DNA of 64,000 nt from Pseudofabraea citricarpa (taxonomy: Eukaryota; Ascomycota; Leotiomycetes; Helotiales; Dermateaceae): positions 2,170,001-2,234,000 of the forward strand of contig JAPWGK010000004.1 of the NCBI GenBank assembly GCA_029641185.1, read 5' to 3'. The notes beneath the pieces are model-generated. The model worked only from the letters and a program-made list of their open reading frames with translations. It was not told the DNA's origin and did not search any database. Position numbers and translations under genes: made by a program. Shown here piece by piece: positions 1 through 11,236 of the stretch (position 1 is its first letter; each line of letters opens with the position of its first letter).

Positions 1-53
1 TCAAATAATGACATATATCATGAGAGTCCAGGCAACAGTGAAATCAGTTTCAG

Positions 54-967
54 GTGCAGCCTTGTCTATCATCAATCATGATTATCACTCCCCGTTTCCA
101 CCTTCTTGAGCTGGGCGATCAAACATGGTGCCCAGAATGGCTGCGAGAATACTCCCACATGGCCCGCATCCAGATGTGGAAGACTGAATCATCCACACAC
201 GGGTCACCAGCCGCACAAGTCTGCGACATCCTCCTCGAAAATATCCCTGATGCTGGCTCGTTTACATTTATCGATTCCTGTGCGGGTGGCGGCGGTCCAA
301 CACCAATCATGGAAGCAACCCTCAACAAAAAATTAGGCACCCAGAATCGTGGTCCTGTGCGATTTGTCCTGACGGATCTTTACCCCTCTCTTGAGAAATG
401 GAAGGCTATGGCAAGTCGCAGTGCAAACATCTCTTACATAGCAGAGCCGGTCGATGCCACGAAAGCGCAGAGGCTAGCGGAGCCTGGCAAGAAGGAGTGT
501 AGGATCTTCAACTTGTGCTTTCATCACTTTGACGACCCGGCAGCCGCAACTGTTTTGCGGAGTGCTGTCGAATCAGCTGATGCTTTTGTGTAAGTACAGG
601 TTCTAGACACAGACTTTTATCCATGCTGAAATAGCCGAGTATCTTCGAAATGACCCATCGGACTTTGCTGGCTTTCTTAAACATGACTTTCGTCGTCCTA
701 TCACCTCTGCTCACCACGCTCCTCTGGTTTCCATCTTCACCGCTGCATCTTTTCTTCACGTACCTCATCCCAGTCGTGCCTTTGTTTTTCGCCATCGACG
801 GCTATGTATCCTGCATCAGAGGCCGTACACCAGAAGAGCTGAACAGCCTTTTGAGTCAACAGACCGATCTTAATTTAAGTCAGTGGAAGTTTAGCAGTGG
901 AGAGAAGATGGTTTTGCCGCCCTTCGGCAAGATGTATTGGTATATTGGTACTAAACAGAAACAGTGA
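54..967 (+). CDS. Membrane-anchored methyltransferase-like protein
   Basis: Two exons (54-589, 640-967) joined by a 50-nt GTAAGT..AG intron give 287 aa; the splice restores a continuous IFEMTHRT segment. An ATG at 78 is an alternative start (279 aa). Residues about 90-100 (FIDSCAGGGGPTP) resemble the glycine-rich SAM-binding motif I of class I methyltransferases, and the 'LCFHHFDD' stretch fits a downstream core strand. The C-terminal third has two or three hydrophobic segments followed by a basic/polar tail, so the protein is probably membrane-attached. This is seen in the sequence; the methyl acceptor is unknown. It is the first gene of the cluster and co-directional with the flavin oxidase. 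It could also be a non-catalytic methyltransferase-fold protein. Family assignment is moderately sure, function unproven. Confidence 0.72.
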
Positions 968-1850
968 GGCGTTCTCGGTAAGGAAGGCTGAAGATAGGTG
1001 TCTTTGAGATTTGTTTTCAGCTTCATAGTAGCCCTCGGATCTGATATCGTAGAGGGGGTAAGGGGGGTAAGGTTGGTGGTATGAATATGTGGATGGCTCT
1101 AGCGAAGTAAGGGGGGGAGGGGGGTGTGATGAGAAGCTTTCATAAAATGATATATGTTTTATGTTTTGAATCAAAAGCTGAAATCTTGATCCTTCTGTCA
1201 TGTGAAAAGTAATTAGGAGCTATCTAACACGTAGAATCAAACTTTCTTAATTCTCACAACTATACAGTGTCCCTGCCACTTCTGGACCGACCATACGGGG
1301 TATTAGTTACATACAAATCAATTGAGAACTTCTCAATTGAGCCTGAAATCTGTTAAGAAACATTCACACTGACTATGAAAAAAGGTTCAGCTTCTGCCTA
1401 AAGCTGAAGGGGTGATCGGGGCACGGGACCCGAACACACCTTCCGCATTCTTGGAAGCCGTCAGGCTGAGTTTTAGCGCCTCTGAAGCCGCGGTCCTCGA
1501 CTTTGGTCACGAGAAGACCGAATTTTCCACTCTGGAATTATTGAATCCCATGTTGGGTACTAAAATTAGTAGAAACTAGACATTTTACTGGCAAGGTTTG
1601 TCGACTATTGGAGCAGATGCTGCTGGACGAGCACCTCGGGCTCGGACGAGGAAGTATAACGCCTTGGGCGCTGGTGGAATGGCAATGTCTAGACAAGCTT
1701 GATGTGTATAGGCTGTGGCTGACAGGCTTACTTGTTAGCATTGATATAAAGATGTTCCTGCATGACCAAGTGTATAGCCATCTCTATTAGCAAGCCAGGC
1801 TAAAATTTCGATACCTGTTGCGATTGCCAGGCAAATTTTGAGAGAGCATC
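968..1850. other. Intergenic region with two perfect inverted repeats
   Basis: No gene supported. It holds an 11-bp perfect inverted repeat around one central base (1318-1340, TCAATTGAGAA and its complement) and an 8-bp inverted repeat with a 7-nt loop (1386-1408, TTCAGCTT/AAGCTGAA). The second half is presumably the flavin-oxidase promoter. Confidence 0.6.
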
Positions 1851-3658
1851 ATGCGTCTATTGAACCTACCTTTGCAAGCAGTTGCATTGCTCACTCTTGC
1901 ACTAAATGTTCAGTCGTTTCCAGCTGATCAATTCTCTGGCAATGGCAACTTCGACTCTTTGGCACGAAGAGCTGATCCTCTCATCACCTGTCTTCAGTCT
2001 GGCATATCTACATTATCCACTTTCGAAACTGCCGATCATCCTCAATTCTTGAACGACAGCCTTCGATACTCCATTGTCAATAGCCCTTCGTATAGGGTAA
2101 TTGTCAAGGCAGGTTCTGAGCAAGATATTGCAGCTGCTGTTCGTGATCTCCTCTCCCTCTACCAAATGTCTTCCCTTTCAAAATATATTCCCTACAGTCG
2201 AAACTAACAGAAATTTCAAATAGATCAGATGTGCCACTCAAACGAACACCAAGTTTTTAGCGACCTCGGCACGCCATGGCATCTCCACGACCCTCAGCAG
2301 CATTTCCAATGGTCTCGAAATCTTCACTTCGTATCTGAACAAGATAACCCTTGACACTCAGCATAACACCATGACGGCTCAGGGGGCGGTGACAATCAAA
2401 CAGACTATTGAAGCTCTGTATGCTGTAGGGAAAGAAATTTGTGAGTGATCGAGCCCATATTTTAAGCGACAGATATAATGACTGTTTTGCGTACAGCGAC
2501 CGGATCCTGCGATTGCGTTGGTCTCATTGGTGCTACATTAGGCGGTGGTGTTGGGAGACTGTCAGGGCTTCACGGGCTAGTGCTTGACTCCTTGCTTTCC
2601 GTCCGGATAATGCTGCCAAACACCACCATCGTTGAGGCTTCGCAGAGCAAGAACTCGGAGCTCTTCTGGGGCATTCGCGGAGCCGGATTTAACTTTGGAA
2701 TTGTCCTGAATGCAACATATCGCATTTATGACGCAGTGCCTCAGGGACTCCATTTGAACGCAGACATGAAGTTCCCTCTTTCTCAGGCAGGTTCTTATTT
2801 CAGGAATTTAGAAGCTGCGCTACCTCTGCCCGCCCCGCTATCCATCATAAATACCTTTTATTTCGATCCGATTTCGAACCAGGTGAGTAGAAATCCCAAC
2901 TAGTGACAATGGAAATTTGAACACTGACAATTTCCCACTTGCCAGACAGTCATCCTTGCCAACGCTGTCTATGCAGGGCGTGAGGCTGCAGGTCGCCGAG
3001 CTATCCAGTTTTTACTCGACCAGAGGCCTTTCCAGACGAATATCACCATGGTACCGTGGAATAAGTTGATTGCTGCTTCAGGATTCGGCCCGACGCCCGC
3101 GGCTATATGCTCGTATGGAAACCGCGAATCCGTCTGGGGCGCTGGCGTCAAGCGAATCGACCCCCCAACCTATGTCAGACTAGCCAGGTTGTTCGAGGAA
3201 ATGATTACGAGATACCCGCAGACTATTTTCAGCAGCGTCCAGATCCAGGTCTTGCCATTACAAGCCGTGCAAGCTGTCCCGGTGGATGCAACTGCTTTCC
3301 CTTGGCGGAAACACGTCTCACATAAGTTTGTCTTTCCATTTCTCACTTCTAATTATGCAAAACAAAGCAATGGGTTGGAACTAATTCCCGAAATCTCTAT
3401 AGCTTCCTCTCCTTCGTTTACACGGATGCAATCACGACTGATGAGATAACTGGCTACCCTCGTCGCATGCGCGATGTTATGGTCCCTACTGCTGGCACAA
3501 AAGGGCTTCAGGTTTACGTAAGCTATTCGCATGGAGACGAGACCGTAGAACAGCTGTACTCGAAGAAAAAACTGCCACGCCTTGCTGCACTGAAAAAAAG
3601 GATCGATCCGAGCGGGCTGTTCAATGGTTACCATCCTGTTCCTACTGCTTATCCGTAA
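1851..3658 (+). CDS. Secreted FAD-linked oxidoreductase (berberine-bridge-enzyme type)
   Basis: Five exons (1851-2138, 2224-2440, 2497-2882, 2946-3325, 3403-3658) give 508 aa, the normal BBE/VAO length. Residues 1-22 form a signal peptide with a hydrophobic core. The FAD_binding_4 domain follows, with SARHG supplying the His and GSCDCVG the Cys that in this family can bind flavin bicovalently, then the ATLGGGVGRLSG loop and ELFWGIRGAG. The C-terminal BBE motif ends in DPSGLFNGYHPVP. The family oxidises alcohols or forms C-C/C-O bonds with O2 as acceptor, in the secretory pathway or outside the cell. BBE-type oxidases occur in fungal terpenoid clusters, so late oxidation of a terpenoid alcohol is a reasonable inference. 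Exon 1-2 splicing relies on a GTTCGT donor and is the least certain junction. Confidence 0.88.
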
Positions 3659-4377
3659 AGGACAAAGGGGATATTTGTTTGGTCGATGCTGAAATGTGTT
3701 TCACTTCTTAAGAGATAGGTAGGGGAGGAATTTACCTTACTATTATCATAGCATTTTTCAATAAATTATCAATATACAGAGATTATTTTCAGCAAACCAT
3801 CCTTGACACACAGAACAAATATCAATCTCATTGTGATGGAGTACCTTGCCAGCGTTGTCGCCAAATATAAATATTAAGCGACTCTACGTTTGTGTTTGCT
3901 GTACAGAGCGTTATTCACGCAAGCGCCGGGAATAGATACAGCAACAATTCAGCGTGCTAAGCCCTATGACAACTACCTTGAAGTTTTACGAGGAGACTTA
4001 GCTATAAATAGACTACTCAATTGCCATTTTCAATGTCTTGAGTCTTTTGTCACGGTTTGATCTAGCAAGTAGGTGACGAGTGAAGACCGTGGTGGATGAT
4101 TAGCCCTCTCTGTGAATCGAGCAACGGTTCAAGTCTTTATACTTTAAAAAAAAGTGTAGCTGTAAGGTACGTAAACCAATTCTTAATGCACAGGTTCGAT
4201 GTAAATAATGTATCGAATCTTGTATTCCGAAAACTCGGCCGAGTTCGGTCTCGGTTGATAACGAGATTCCGTTATCAAGACAGTGAGCAAGCTCTAGAGG
4301 AGAATTCTATCTCCAGGCAATATGGTTCCTTGCAAGACTACAGTTGAGTAACATAGAAAGCAAATACCCTTCACACG
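3659..4377. other. Intergenic region between flavin oxidase and dioxygenase
   Basis: No gene seen. An open frame at 4096-4347 lacks any recognisable domain and has poor codon pattern. The region probably contains the flavin-oxidase terminator and the dioxygenase promoter. Confidence 0.5.
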
Positions 4378-5759
4378 ATGGACCGAGACGTTAGAATCAC
4401 GCTTCATAACACCGCTCTTGTTTCGTCACCAATGTTTGATGTCCGGCCTTTGCCGAAAGAGCTCTCGAAAGAATCTTTGATAGGGGCTGAAATCGTGTTT
4501 AATAAAGACATCAATGATAAAGTCGTAAAGACATCTTCCTTCTCTCCAAATGATGTAAAGCTTCTACAGCAAGCGCTCTGGGAGCACTCAGTCTTGGTAT
4601 TTAGAAATCAGCAGGGAATCGACCCGAACGAGCTGCCGAAGCTCGCAGCTATCTGGGACGATCAGATGAAATCCACGCATTCTGGGGGAGCAAAAGCCAT
4701 GAAGAACGAGAAGAATATTCTTTCAAAGAACCGGGCGGAAAGGATCCCGCGGGCCCAGCAGGTAACTGTTATTGGGGAGGGAAATTTTGATGGGTATGAA
4801 GGGATGGAAGAATGTAGACTGCGTCACGTGGTATGTATCAAGAACTTCTTTAAGTACCCGGAAAGGGCTTACTTTGGTTTATTGATGTATAGAATCATAC
4901 CGAATTTCATCATGACGTGCTTTCAGATCAGGAGATCGCTAATAGAGAAACGAGATTTTATCGCTGGCATGTTGATGCCCCTCTTTATGAATTCTTTCCG
5001 GGCAAAGCAACACTTCTCCATGCTGTTATTGTACCAGAAGCTCCAGCCCAGAAAGTGAAGTTTGGAGATGGGTCTCAACTCATATTGGATGCAGGAGCGA
5101 CAGCGTGTAATAATCAACACATTTCCTTGAAATTTGTGGCAATTCAACAGCTGATTTGCTCGTAGTTATTTCTGGTGCCCGTGCATTTGATCTTCTCACT
5201 CCAGAAGAACAAAACTTTGCTTTTAATACAATCATTCATTATGCTCCGCGGGCGTATGAATGGATTGGGAATTGCAAAGCAACATCTGATGGGCTATCTA
5301 TCGTGTCATCAGGGAGAGAGAAAGCAATAGAAGAGCTAACGCCTTTCGACATGGAAAAGGTCCAATCCCTTCCGGTAAGTCCAAACCGTCTATAGTACCC
5401 ACACTCAGCTAACATCAATTCCCCAGATGGTATGGCGCAACCCGGGAAACGCCAAACCACATCTCCAAATACTTGGCTGCTGCGTGTACCAACTCGAGAC
5501 GACTGACCCCATTACCGGTAAAAAGTCAATCATCAGCAACCTGGAAGAGGTAAGAAACATATGTCATGGAATGCAAAAGAGGACAATGCACCCGGAATAT
5601 ATCTATGTGCATAATTGGAAGGTTGGGGATCTGGTGGCTTTTCATAATCGAGGTGTTTGGCATAGTATTACGGGAGAGTTAGAAGGTACAAGGAGATTAC
5701 TGTGGCAGTGCACTATGGCTTCTGATGTGCCACCGGAGAGGATAGAGACAAATGGGTAG
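4378..5759 (+). CDS. TauD/TfdA-type Fe(II)/2-oxoglutarate dioxygenase
   Basis: Four exons (4378-4830, 4893-5106, 5166-5374, 5427-5759) give 402 aa. The facial triad is visible: RWHVDAPLY carries His and Asp of the HxD motif (exon 2), and FHNRGVWHS carries the distal His. The following TRRLLWQ contains the Arg that binds the 2-oxoglutarate carboxylate. Layout (EFHHDVLSDQEIANRETRFYRWH then PLYEFFPGKATLLH) resembles the fungal xanthine/alpha-ketoglutarate dioxygenase subgroup of TauD rather than the clavaminate or phytanoyl-CoA types. In the cluster it most likely hydroxylates, desaturates or rearranges the terpenoid scaffold in the cytosol. A purine catabolic role cannot be excluded from sequence. 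Exon 2 ends at a GTAATA donor chosen because it restores phase. Confidence 0.86.
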
Positions 5760-5894
5760 TAAGTTTGGATGTTGGAAGTTGTTTGCTGGACATCGAACGA
5801 GCAATCTAATATGATTTTGCCATAAGTTTTACTATTTTGATTGCTAAAGGAAAAGCGTGCTAATAACCATACAATAGCAATTGATTGCCTGCAT

Positions 5895-6920
5895 TCAATA
5901 TTTCTTTGTGACTTCCGGTATCACCTCCCAATTAGTACCTTTAATTCCCTTCTTGAAGTCTGCCATGCCACGCTTCGATTCTGAACCAGTAGCTACCATG
6001 GCTACAAATGCATCTCGAGAGTTTTGGTACTGGGATTTCCCACCCGGATCTCTCCAACTCTCTTTAGCTAATTTCTTACACCATGAGCTTGCTACTGGTG
6101 CTGTGAACTTCAATTCTTGCAGCCATTGATCTGTGGCAGAAGCCAATTCATCGCGGGATGGCACGACAGTGTGGACAGTTCCGATCCTATGTAGCTCCTC
6201 GGGATGAATCTTCCTCCCACTCAGCATAGCCATCCTGGCCAAACCAATACCCCACTCGCGCACCACAAACTTCGAAATAGTTGCAGGACACAAACCAAGC
6301 TTGACTTCTGTTAGACACATTGTGGCATCCGAGACACAAATCCGAATATCAAATACAAACGCCAGGCCAACTCCACCGCCAAAAGCAGGTCCGTTGCACA
6401 CTGCGATGGTTGTTTGTGGGCAGTTATCAATCGCTTCAAAAAGATCATACAGTGCCGAGAAGTGGTCGGTTGGGTCTGTCGGCCTCGGCTCGCGAAGATC
6501 CATTCCGGTGCAGAAATATTTCCCTTCCGCGGTTAGCATAATGCGGTAAATGCTTTTGTTGGCGCTAAGTTCCAGGAACAAGTCTGTCAATGCGGAGATC
6601 ATAGCTAGGGTCAAGGAATTGCCCTTCTCCGGTCTGGTGAGAACTATTTTGACGCAACGGCCATGTTGAAAGACCTGGAATTCGGGACACGAGTCCAACT
6701 GGGTCCAAGTAGGTGCTGGAAGCTGAGATATTGAATCATTGGATAGAAGCTGATTCTTCTCCCATCCCCACTTGATCATTGATCCAAACCCAAAGAACCA
6801 TCTGTCCGGCCTTACTATTTCTAACGCCTTCCATAACATCTTCTCTTTTACTATCTCTCGAAGTCGATTTCTATGTGCCGCTTTGATAGAGAGCATAAAA
6901 TCATCACACTGTCGTGACAC
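5895..6920 (-). CDS. Enoyl-CoA hydratase/isomerase family protein
   Basis: Single open frame of 341 aa. The crotonase fold runs from about residue 80 (QVFQHGRCVKIVLTRPEKGNS) to the end. TAEGKYFCTGMDL is the first oxyanion-hole loop and CNGPAFGGGVGLAFVFDIRI the second; EVKLGLCPATIS occupies the helix that carries catalytic Glu in hydratases. The family hydrates 2-enoyl-CoA or isomerises acyl-CoA double bonds. No clear peroxisomal signal is seen at the C-terminus (TKKY). The first 75-80 residues do not look like crotonase, so the true start may be Met48 (about 6779) or lie behind an unrecognised intron. It sits with an acyl-CoA dehydrogenase 2.8 kb away, implying acyl-CoA chemistry in this cluster. 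The 3' end faces the dioxygenase 135 bp away. Confidence 0.85.
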   Translation of the reverse strand: MSRQCDDFMLSIKAAHRNRLREIVKEKMLWKALEIVRPDRWFFGFGSMIKWGWEKNQLLSNDSISQLPAPTWTQLDSCPEFQVFQHGRCVKIVLTRPEKGNSLTLAMISALTDLFLELSANKSIYRIMLTAEGKYFCTGMDLREPRPTDPTDHFSALYDLFEAIDNCPQTTIAVCNGPAFGGGVGLAFVFDIRICVSDATMCLTEVKLGLCPATISKFVVREWGIGLARMAMLSGRKIHPEELHRIGTVHTVVPSRDELASATDQWLQELKFTAPVASSWCKKLAKESWRDPGGKSQYQNSRDAFVAMVATGSESKRGMADFKKGIKGTNWEVIPEVTKKY

Positions 6921-7612
6921 TTTAAGTATCAGGAATCATGGTCGCTTACACACAAAGCCCGAGAGTTCTTTACCGAGAGCTTTGTACCGGATCCGATAAG
7001 ATTACCCTTTCAGATAGGAAAATGAAGCAAGGCCCTCCTGAGTCTCCGGAAAGGTAATCAACCAAGACTAGCGCCGGATTGAACTGGATGGCAGAAGTTC
7101 TTCCGGTTGAGTATTTTCCATATTTCTTTTCCGATAAACACACAAAAGTCATTGCTCTGTACATGCAGGATATACCTAGGTATAGTTTTCGGGGCATCGG
7201 TACAGGTAGGAAACAAAACAATTTCCATTTATTCATTTAATGCGAGATTATTCAGCAATGGATGTTAATTAATTCTTTAGATAATTATCTGGGTACGTAC
7301 ATATTTCTGACTGCAATGTTATTGTCGAGGCGAAACTTGGAAACAACAAGTACTTTCATCATGTTGAACTTTTAATTATTGGCTATGTAGCCAGACCACT
7401 TGAATGAGATGTAAAATGCCCCCGTCACTTTCATTGACTCAAGTAAACCAAATTTAACACATTTCAAATATTTTCTACAATTTCTGTTCTCACCAAAAGG
7501 CTTCTTGACGTATTTATGTAATGATAATTACTGTACAAAGTATGTTGATACCCCTGCAAGACAAAAGAAAAATCCCATCGATCAACTATCACATGTCTTT
7601 CGAGGCGAGCTT
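6921..7612. promoter_or_regulatory. Upstream region of the hydratase gene, with CCGGA motifs
   Basis: No gene supported. The hydratase promoter side carries CCGGA-type sites at 6987-6992 (with an adjacent CCG), 7045-7050 (TCCGGA), 7074-7079 and 7102-7107 (TCCGGT, reverse). The rest is AT-rich and reaches the 3' end of the P450. Confidence 0.45.
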
Positions 7613-9211
7613 CTATAAGCTGTCATCTCTAAGTTTTATCTGCACCATCAATGGCGGTTTCTCCCACAAACCCATTGCCTTCTGATTCTCCCATGTTTCT
7701 GGCCCGTCAAGCTTTAGATCGAAGTTAAATAAGATGGTTGCAAGAACCAAACGCATCTCATGATACGCCAAATTCCGTCCAATGCAGTCTCTAGGTCCAG
7801 CACTAAATGGTTTATGGGACTCCCGATTATCGTTGAAAAAGGGTGATCTTGGATTTGTTTTAGCATCCGGCAGCCATCTTTCGGGATGGAAAGACTCTGG
7901 CTGGTAGAAATTCTTTGCTGAATGGTAAGCAGAAAAATGGTGTACTCCAACTCTGGTCTAACAAAAGATTAGTGCGGAGACGATTTGTGCTTCGGTTGAG
8001 GATCTTACATTTTCCGGAACCAACATTCCTGAAATTGGCGTAGGTGCACCGGGAAGAGTAACACGCTGGAACGAGAAGGGGACAGGCGGGAATATACGAA
8101 GCGCTTCGTTGAGGCAAGCTAACATATAAGGTAGCTTGCTAGCAGATTTAAAGTCGATATCTTCCACTTTCGCATAAGCACTTCGCACTTCTTTCGTCGC
8201 TCTTTCGAGTGCATGCGGAGTCTTCAACACGAAATAGGTAACGGCAGCTAAAAGGGTCAATGTAGTCTCGGAGCCAGCAATAATCATGAGATCAGCGTTG
8301 GAGACCAACTCTTCGTCCGTGAGTTCATGGGGCTCGCCTCTTGATCTCAGCATAGCATCCATGAAATCTCCTCTGTCCTTCTGGTCAGTCTTGTCGCGGT
8401 TGATTCTCCTCAAGGCCAAGTCCCTGGAGTACTGATAATGTTTTTCCTTCGACTCTCTAACCTGGCGCTTGGTCATAAACTGCAAGACTGCGCCTACTAG
8501 AGGAAATACAGTACTAAGTAACATTACAGGTGCTAACTTGCTTATGCCGGAAATGCTGTCTAGCCACGGATTGGTTTTCTGCTCAGCCAGTCCTTGGAAA
8601 GATTCGCCGTACGCAAGATCACCGATAAGGTCGAAGGTTGCAAGAGTGTACCACCATACTATATCTGTTGTTGGCTTTTCGGATACTGCAATCTCGCGGA
8701 GCCTTTGGTTTAGCAAATCGACATAAACCCGGATCAGAGGCTCCTGCATCCCCAAAGCTCGGTCAGAAAATGCAGGTTTGATTGCTCGGCGCATACGAAA
8801 GTGATCTGGCCCCTTTGCAGAGAGGACGTTTTGGCCGTTATATCCAACAGCAGGAGGGAAGTACTTTGGAAGCTCAGCATGTCCGTGAGAGTATATATCC
8901 AGCCAGGCCTGCGATGTAGTAAAGCTTAAGTCGTTGTCGGCAAATCGAATGACATCGCCATATACGTCATGAAATTCCTTGACCTTGAAATCCAACTTGC
9001 CACGCACCAACGCCACATGTCGCAGTATGGGAAATGCGATCCATAGTTTAGGCCCCGGAAAGTTTCGAAGTGGATGAAAAAAGAGATTGTAGACAAGGGC
9101 ACAGAACCAATGTGTTATATTGTAAAGAGTGTATACGCCGACAATCGACAACGCAATTGCTGACCAGGACAGTTGCCGGTCGAGTAGACTGCCTAAAATC
9201 CCCGATGACAT
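7613..9211 (-). CDS. Cytochrome P450 monooxygenase (isotrichodermin C-15 hydroxylase-like)
   Basis: Two exons (9211-8009, 7957-7613) with a 51-nt GTAAGA..TAG intron give 515 aa, standard for a microsomal P450. An N-terminal membrane anchor (about residues 14-45) leads into FHPLRNFPGP, the proline hinge. The I-helix has AGSETT, the K-helix ExxR is NEALRIFPP, and the heme loop is FSAGPRDCIGRNLA with the axial Cys. The family uses NADPH-P450 reductase at the ER to oxidise small hydrophobic molecules. Overall pattern resembles fungal CYP65-like enzymes acting on terpenoids. It resembles the P450 at 59312-61092, for example both carry FSDRAL followed by QEP. It is transcribed divergently from the acyl-CoA dehydrogenase across a motif-rich promoter. 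The substrate is inferred to be the cluster terpenoid. Confidence 0.93.
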
Positions 9212-9711
9212 GGCGACCGAGATGTAATTTCTGACGACGACGTGGAGAACAACTTATGAAAAGGATGAGATAATCTTGGAAGATTCGCGCAACAAACCAC
9301 ACCTATATGTATAAAATCAGAGAATATGGTCTAGATTCTGAACCGGATAAACCCCTGATGCCATAAAATAGGATCATATCTACAGATGTTTGTCTATCAA
9401 CGGAGTTCCAGGAACGCTAGACTGCTACCGGACTAGGATCCAACCAATAAAGCGAATTGCAAGAAGCCGGGTTCATGCCGAAATCTAAGCCGACCTAGGC
9501 TATCCGGATATCTTTATCGGCTATGAAGGTTCCTCGTCGCTAAACTTTAAACAGTACCGGATGAACCAGTCCGCATATTCCGGTGATTGATTTGTCGTGG
9601 TTCTACAACAAATTTCCCATATGCTTAATATCTCATTGCATATTCATGAGCACTAGTCGATGAGCAGTTGAATAGTTACCTTTTTTATTTTATGACTGTT
9701 GTCGCTTAAAA
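9212..9711. promoter_or_regulatory. Divergent promoter with five CCGGA-type sites
   Basis: This 500-bp gap separates the divergent P450 and acyl-CoA dehydrogenase. CCGGAT/CCGGAC occurs at 9343-9348, 9428-9433, 9504-9509 and 9557-9562, and the reverse form TCCGGT at 9579-9584; the 9501-9510 copy is a 10-bp palindrome (TATCCGGATA). CGG triplets are typical half-sites of Zn2Cys6 regulators, one of which is encoded at 16.8-19.5 kb. Binding is inferred. Confidence 0.5.
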
Positions 9712-11236
9712 ATGACGTTCTTTGGATCAACAACACCATTCGCTGAACCGTTGTGGTATTCCCGAGATGGAAACTCACACTATACTGATTCGCACCGCCG
9801 AGTCCGAGAAGAAGCGCGAAGCTACATTGATAAGGAAATATTGCCTTTCGTTGCGGAATGGGAAGCACAAGGAAATGTCCCCTCGAAGGTCTTAAAACGT
9901 CATTCAGAACTTGGCTACACAGCGGCGCTTTTCAACCCAGCTCACCTGGGAGTTCATCTTGGTGCTCAACGTCTCCCTGGAGATATCAAGCAGCAAGATT
10001 GGGATGGATTTCACCATCTCATTTGCAATGATGAGGTAGCTCGTTGTGGGTCCTTGGGCGTTATCTGGGCATTGGGCTGTGGAACATCTATTGGCTGCCC
10101 TCCTATTATCAATTTTGGCACCCCCGAGCAACGTGCCCGCTTTCTGCCCGCTGTGGTTCAAGGAAGTATTCGGTTCTGTCTTGGTATTACAGAGCCTGGT
10201 GGTATGTAATTCTGATTCTGCTCAAAGCTACATAACAACTAATTGGTCGTCAAGCTGGATCCGACATTGCTAGTATAGCTACAACAGCTAAACTCGACGG
10301 CGATCATTTTATCGTTGATGGAAGCAAGAAATGGATCACAAATGGCATGTGGGCAGATTACTGTACTGCGGTTGTGCGAACTGGAGATTCAGGGAGGGAT
10401 GGCATTTCGCTGCTGATTATTCCCTTAAATGCCCCTGGTGTTGTCCGTACTCCCATAGCTACATCAGGTGTTGCTTCTAGTGGTACGTTTGCGAAATTCA
10501 TGTTTCCACTGATGATGGTTTATCTCAAACTAACAAAATAAAAGGCTGCGCGATGCTCACTTTCGACTCGGTACAAGTGCCAAAGGAGAATTTGCTCGGT
10601 GAGAAGGACCAGGGGTTCAAGGTTCTAATGGCGAGTAAGTTAATCAATATGTGAATGGGGAACCTGCAGCTATGGAAGTCTTATTAAAGTATTTACACAG
10701 GTCTCAACAATGAGCGACTTTTGATATCTGCCAACTGTCTTCGACTCGCGCGAGTGTGCCTCGAGGACGCATATACTCACACTTTGACTCGCGTAACATT
10801 TGGTAAACCGCTTATAGCTCGACCCACTATTCGACTGAAGGTTACGCAAATGGGATCACAGATAATGACAGCCTTCGCCTTGCTAGAATCAATGATAGAG
10901 CTCGTTTATCAAGCTCGATTGCCAACATCTGACTTTGAGGTTTTTATACCTGGCAGCGATCTCGGCGGACTCTGTGCCTTAACCAAAATCACATCTGCTA
11001 AAGCTTTCGAATTAGCTGTGAGGGAATCCCAGCAAATCATGGGAGCTCTCGGATTCAGCCGAGAAGGATCAGGATCAAGAATCGAGCGTATTAGCCGTGA
11101 CATGAGGGCACTTGTAGTTGGAGGAGGTAGCGAGGAGATTATGAGTGAGCTAGCCGTTACACAAGAGAGAAAGGACTTGTTATTACTAGAGGCAGCAAGT
11201 CAGATATCGAATGGTCTAGATGTAAATAGTTCTTAA
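9712..11236 (+). CDS. Acyl-CoA dehydrogenase family flavoprotein
   Basis: Four exons (9712-10201, 10255-10482, 10545-10634, 10701-11236) give 447 aa. The N-terminal helical domain is followed by FCLGITEPGAGSDIAS (FAD contact loop; the AGSD is restored by splicing), KWITNGMWADY in the beta domain, and the C-terminal four-helix domain with NNERLLIS, RVTFGKPL, MGALGFSREG and GGGSEEIM. The last includes the Glu position typical of the FAD-binding GGxxE segment. The family introduces a 2,3-double bond into acyl-CoA using FAD and electron-transfer flavoprotein. No obvious mitochondrial leader or PTS1 is seen. Beside an enoyl-CoA hydratase it may act on a CoA thioester made for the pathway, or as a CoA-independent desaturase as some cluster members do. 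The exact substrate is unknown. Confidence 0.9.

Noticed and set aside
4096..4347. 83-codon open frame upstream of the dioxygenase
   Set aside because: No domain and no continuity with the dioxygenase, whose start at 4378 is well supported.
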